A stretch of 7,557 nucleotides of DNA. It comes from Nitrospirota bacterium. Lineage in GTDB: Bacteria > Nitrospirota > Thermodesulfovibrionia > Thermodesulfovibrionales > Magnetobacteriaceae. The notes beneath the pieces are model-generated. The model did no database searches and was not told where the DNA came from. It saw nothing but the letters and a program-made list of their open reading frames with translations. Location of the stretch: assembly GCA_015233265.1 (NCBI GenBank), contig JADFXZ010000108.1, positions 1 to 7,557 on the forward strand, given 5' to 3'. The position numbers were made by a program, and so were the translations under genes. Of this stretch, positions 6,006 to 7,557 are shown piece by piece. Positions within the stretch are counted from its first letter, which is position 1. Each line of letters starts with the position of its first letter.

Positions 6006-6257
6006 CTATTCACTTGCCGCCGTTTGCTGTTGCAGAATCTCTAAGCTCGTGCGTTTACCTATTTTTGTCCCTGAAGCTGATAGCATTGTCCTCATCGTCC
6101 GCGCTGTCTTTCCTTGCTTGCCTATTACCTTTCCAAGGTCAGCCGCTGCCACTGTCAACTCAAAGATGGTGGTCTTTTTGCCATCGACTTCCTGCACACT
6201 CAGGTCTTCGGGTTTGTCGAGCAATGCCCTTGCAATAACTTCCACCAAGTTTCTCAT
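6006..6257 (-). CDS. khpA: KH-domain RNA-binding protein KhpA
   Basis: KhpA is a small KH-domain RNA chaperone. In Firmicutes it pairs with KhpB (Jag/EloR) and affects sRNAs, cell elongation and division. The 83-residue product is essentially one KH domain: an N-terminal helix (RNLVEVIARALLDKPEDL, 2-19), a beta-strand with FELTVAAADLGKVIG, the RNA-binding GKQG loop (46-49) and the following helix TARTMRTMLSA. I chose the ATG at 6257. A GTG at 6260 directly before it would add one residue. The ribosome binding site is probably the seven-G run at 6267-6273. It lies between rpsP and rimM with a 27-nt spacer after rpsP, a common position in Firmicutes and several other phyla but not in E. coli. 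Confidence 0.93.
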   Translation of the reverse strand: MRNLVEVIARALLDKPEDLSVQEVDGKKTTIFELTVAAADLGKVIGKQGKTARTMRTMLSASGTKIGKRTSLEILQQQTAASE

Positions 6258-6284
6258 CACGAAACACCCCCCCGGTCGAGTTCG

Positions 6285-6536
6285 TTAGGCCGATTGAAGT
6301 TGTAAGCCAGCCTTTTGCAAAAGTTTTCTTGCAGTATCGGTTGGTTGAGCACCCTGTCCAAGCCACTTCTTTGCCTTTTCAAGGTCGATTTTGATCTCCG
6401 ATGGCTCTGTCAACGGGTTATAGCTTCCTATGATCTCCAGAAAGCGCCCGTCTCTTCTTTCTCTGGAGTCTGCGACAATTACTCTATAAAAAGGCCTTTT
6501 GTGACAACCCATGCGTGTCAGTCTGATTTTTACCAA
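6285..6536 (-). CDS. rpsP: 30S ribosomal protein bS16
   Basis: bS16 is an early-binding protein of the 30S body. The 83-residue product matches family length. It begins MVKIRLTRMGCHKRPFYRV, has the ADSRERRDGRFLEIIGSYNP core (about 22-41), then the C-terminal helices with DLEKAKKWLGQGAQPTDTARKLLQKAG. The start codon is TTG at 6536-6534: no ATG or GTG exists in frame at a suitable place, the family sequence starts exactly here, and GGAGGG lies 6 nt upstream. It is the first gene of the operon after a strong promoter and an approximately 20-nt leader. The assignment and the unusual start are both well supported. Confidence 0.96.
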   Translation of the reverse strand: MVKIRLTRMGCHKRPFYRVIVADSRERRDGRFLEIIGSYNPLTEPSEIKIDLEKAKKWLGQGAQPTDTARKLLQKAGLQLQSA

Positions 6537-6542
6537 TGTAGT

Positions 6543-6548
6543 CCCTCC
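6543..6548 (-). promoter_or_regulatory. Shine-Dalgarno deciding the TTG start of rpsP
   Basis: GGAGGG followed by a 6-nt spacer (ACTACA) precedes the TTG at 6536. The position fixes the start codon and probably offsets the weak initiation expected from TTG. Confidence 0.75.
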
Positions 6549-6563
6549 ATGCGTATTAGTTTT

Positions 6564-6592
6564 ATTTTAATATAACATTGTCTTAATGTAAA
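6564..6592 (-). promoter_or_regulatory. Sigma70-type promoter of the rpsP-khpA-rimM-trmD-rplS-rnhB operon
   Basis: In the 66-nt ffh-rpsP spacer the minus strand reads TTTACA (6592-6587), a 17-nt spacer, then TAAAAT (6569-6564). Each box matches consensus at 5 of 6 positions and the spacing is optimal. The predicted start is near 6557, leaving about 20 nt of leader with the rpsP Shine-Dalgarno. A second possible -35, a perfect TTGACA at 6606-6601, overlaps the ffh stop codon but has only a 4-of-6 match to a -10 (GACAAT, 6583-6578). No clear terminator separates ffh from this promoter, so read-through from ffh is also likely. Confidence 0.65.
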
Positions 6593-6602
6593 GATTTATT
6601 TG

Positions 6603-7557
6603 TCAAAAAGGCATTATATCCGGTATTCTGAAGCCCTTTTTATTTTTGAAGGCCTTCATCATTTTTTTCATGTCCTTGTACTGTTTTAAGAGGCGGTTAA
6701 TGTCTGCCACAGTTGTGCCGCTTCCCGCCGAGATGCGCAGCTTTCTACTGCCGTTTAATATCTGAGGATTATTTCTCTCTTTTCTTGTCATCGAGGAAAT
6801 CATTGCCTCTACCTTTACGAATTGACTTTCGTCAACCTCGACGCCTTTCATGCGGTTAAAGCCGGGTATCATGTTCAGGAGATTTTGTATCGGCCCCATC
6901 GAGCGTATCTTCTTTAGCTGTTCCCGGAGGTCGTCAAGCGTAAAGGAGTCTGTGGTCAGTTTGTTTTGAAGGGTCAGTGCCTCTTTCTCGTCAAACGACT
7001 GCTGAGCCTTTTCGATAAAACTCAGCACATCTCCCATGCCGAGTATTCTTGAAGCCGCACGTTCGGGATGGAATGGCTCAAGCATCTCGATTTTTTCGCC
7101 CGTGCCGATGAACTTAATCGGCCTTCCGGTGACTTCTCTTATAGAGAGGGCCGCGCCGCCGCGCGCGTCGCCGTCCATTTTCGTAAGGATAATGCCGTCT
7201 ATGCCGATTTGCTCGTTGAAGGTTTTAGCGATATTCACGGCGTCCTGACCGGTCATGGCATCTGCGACGAAGAGACTCTCGTCAGGGTTGACGGCGTCTT
7301 TAACAGCCTTGAGTTCCTTCATTAAATCTTCGGCAATGTGAAGGCGTCCAGCTGTGTCGAGGATTAAAATGTCTCGCGCCTGCTTTTTTGCCTCTGCTAA
7401 GGCGTTTTTACAGACTGCCGCAGGGCTTTTCTCTCCTTCCGAGAAAAAAACAGGGCCGTCGTTTTGCTTGCCCAAGTTGATAGGCGGGTCATTTGCGGCC
7501 GGGGGCTGACGGTCTGCCGCGGCCATCTTCGGGCGCCTGCCCGGGGCTTTAAAGGGC
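6603..7557 (-). CDS. ffh: Signal recognition particle protein Ffh (N-terminus beyond the window)
   Basis: Ffh binds 4.5S/6S RNA and signal sequences of nascent membrane proteins and delivers ribosomes to the receptor FtsY by paired GTP hydrolysis. The window holds about 318 codons: the second half of the GTPase domain (DTAGRLH; TKMDGDARGG, with TKMD at 7173-7184; GTGEK; LEPFHPERAASRILGMGD) and the M domain, with SMTRKERNNPQILNGSRKLRISAGSGT for RNA binding, then NRLLKQYKDMKKMM. The C-terminal tail is short, ending IPDIMPF. The frame is open to the window edge, so the ATG at 7526 is internal. The N domain and P-loop lie outside. Near the edge, the usual VAADxxRPAA motif reads AAADRQPPAA, and several nearby conserved residues are also changed, so this end may contain sequence errors. 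ffh directly upstream of rpsP is a widespread arrangement. Confidence 0.95.
   Translation of the reverse strand, partial: PFKAPGRRPKMAAADRQPPAANDPPINLGKQNDGPVFFSEGEKSPAAVCKNALAEAKKQARDILILDTAGRLHIAEDLMKELKAVKDAVNPDESLFVADAMTGQDAVNIAKTFNEQIGIDGIILTKMDGDARGGAALSIREVTGRPIKFIGTGEKIEMLEPFHPERAASRILGMGDVLSFIEKAQQSFDEKEALTLQNKLTTDSFTLDDLREQLKKIRSMGPIQNLLNMIPGFNRMKGVEVDESQFVKVEAMISSMTRKERNNPQILNGSRKLRISAGSGTTVADINRLLKQYKDMKKMMKAFKNKKGFRIPDIMPF

Noticed and set aside
7524..7526. ATG at 7526 as the ffh start
   Set aside because: It falls in the middle of the GTPase domain. The frame continues to the edge, and the N domain and P-loop would be missing.
1..7557. Mobile element, CRISPR array, defence or biosynthetic cluster
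   Set aside because: No repeats with regular spacing, transposase or integrase motifs, tRNA-like folds or cassette genes are visible. All but one gene belong to well-known housekeeping or widespread families.

Overview
This 7.6 kb stretch of bacterial chromosome carries housekeeping genes in two converging groups. It is cut at both ends: the first gene lacks its 5' end, and the last (minus-strand) gene lacks its N-terminal part beyond base 7557. I see no tRNA, rRNA, CRISPR array, insertion sequence, phage gene or toxin system. I found no convincing evidence of a previously undescribed system. The least explained gene is the membrane protein at 2425-3702.

Plus strand, 1-2428: pyrK (electron-transfer subunit) and pyrD (catalytic subunit) of an NAD-linked class 1B dihydroorotate dehydrogenase, followed by a DUF62-family S-adenosylmethionine hydrolase. 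The genes are packed with a 7 nt gap and a 7 nt overlap, so they look co-transcribed and translationally coupled. Their promoter must lie upstream of the window.

Minus strand, 7557-2425: ffh (signal recognition particle GTPase, partial), then a strong sigma70-like promoter, then rpsP - khpA - rimM - trmD - rplS - rnhB, and last a polytopic membrane protein of unknown function. This is the conserved ribosome and tRNA maturation cluster: bS16 and bL19, the 30S maturation factor RimM, the tRNA m1G37 methyltransferase TrmD, the RNA chaperone KhpA and RNase HII. Several junctions are coupled (GTGA and ATGA overlaps). Initiation signals differ along the operon: strong Shine-Dalgarno sequences at the two ribosomal protein genes, a hairpin-embedded one at rimM, and a GTG start at trmD. 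This matches the uneven expression known for the E. coli trmD operon.

The two groups meet at 2425-2428, where the stop codons of the SAM hydrolase and the membrane protein overlap on opposite strands inside a 14-bp palindrome.

The organism is a bacterium with class 1B PyrK/PyrD and the ffh-rpsP-khpA-rimM-trmD-rplS-rnhB order. That combination occurs in Nitrospirota, Firmicutes and deltaproteobacterial-type lineages. I lean towards a Nitrospirota-like or deltaproteobacterial-type genome, but this is an impression rather than a demonstrated assignment. The last ~90 bases, inside ffh, carry a cluster of unlikely substitutions at conserved positions and may be poor-quality sequence near a contig end.
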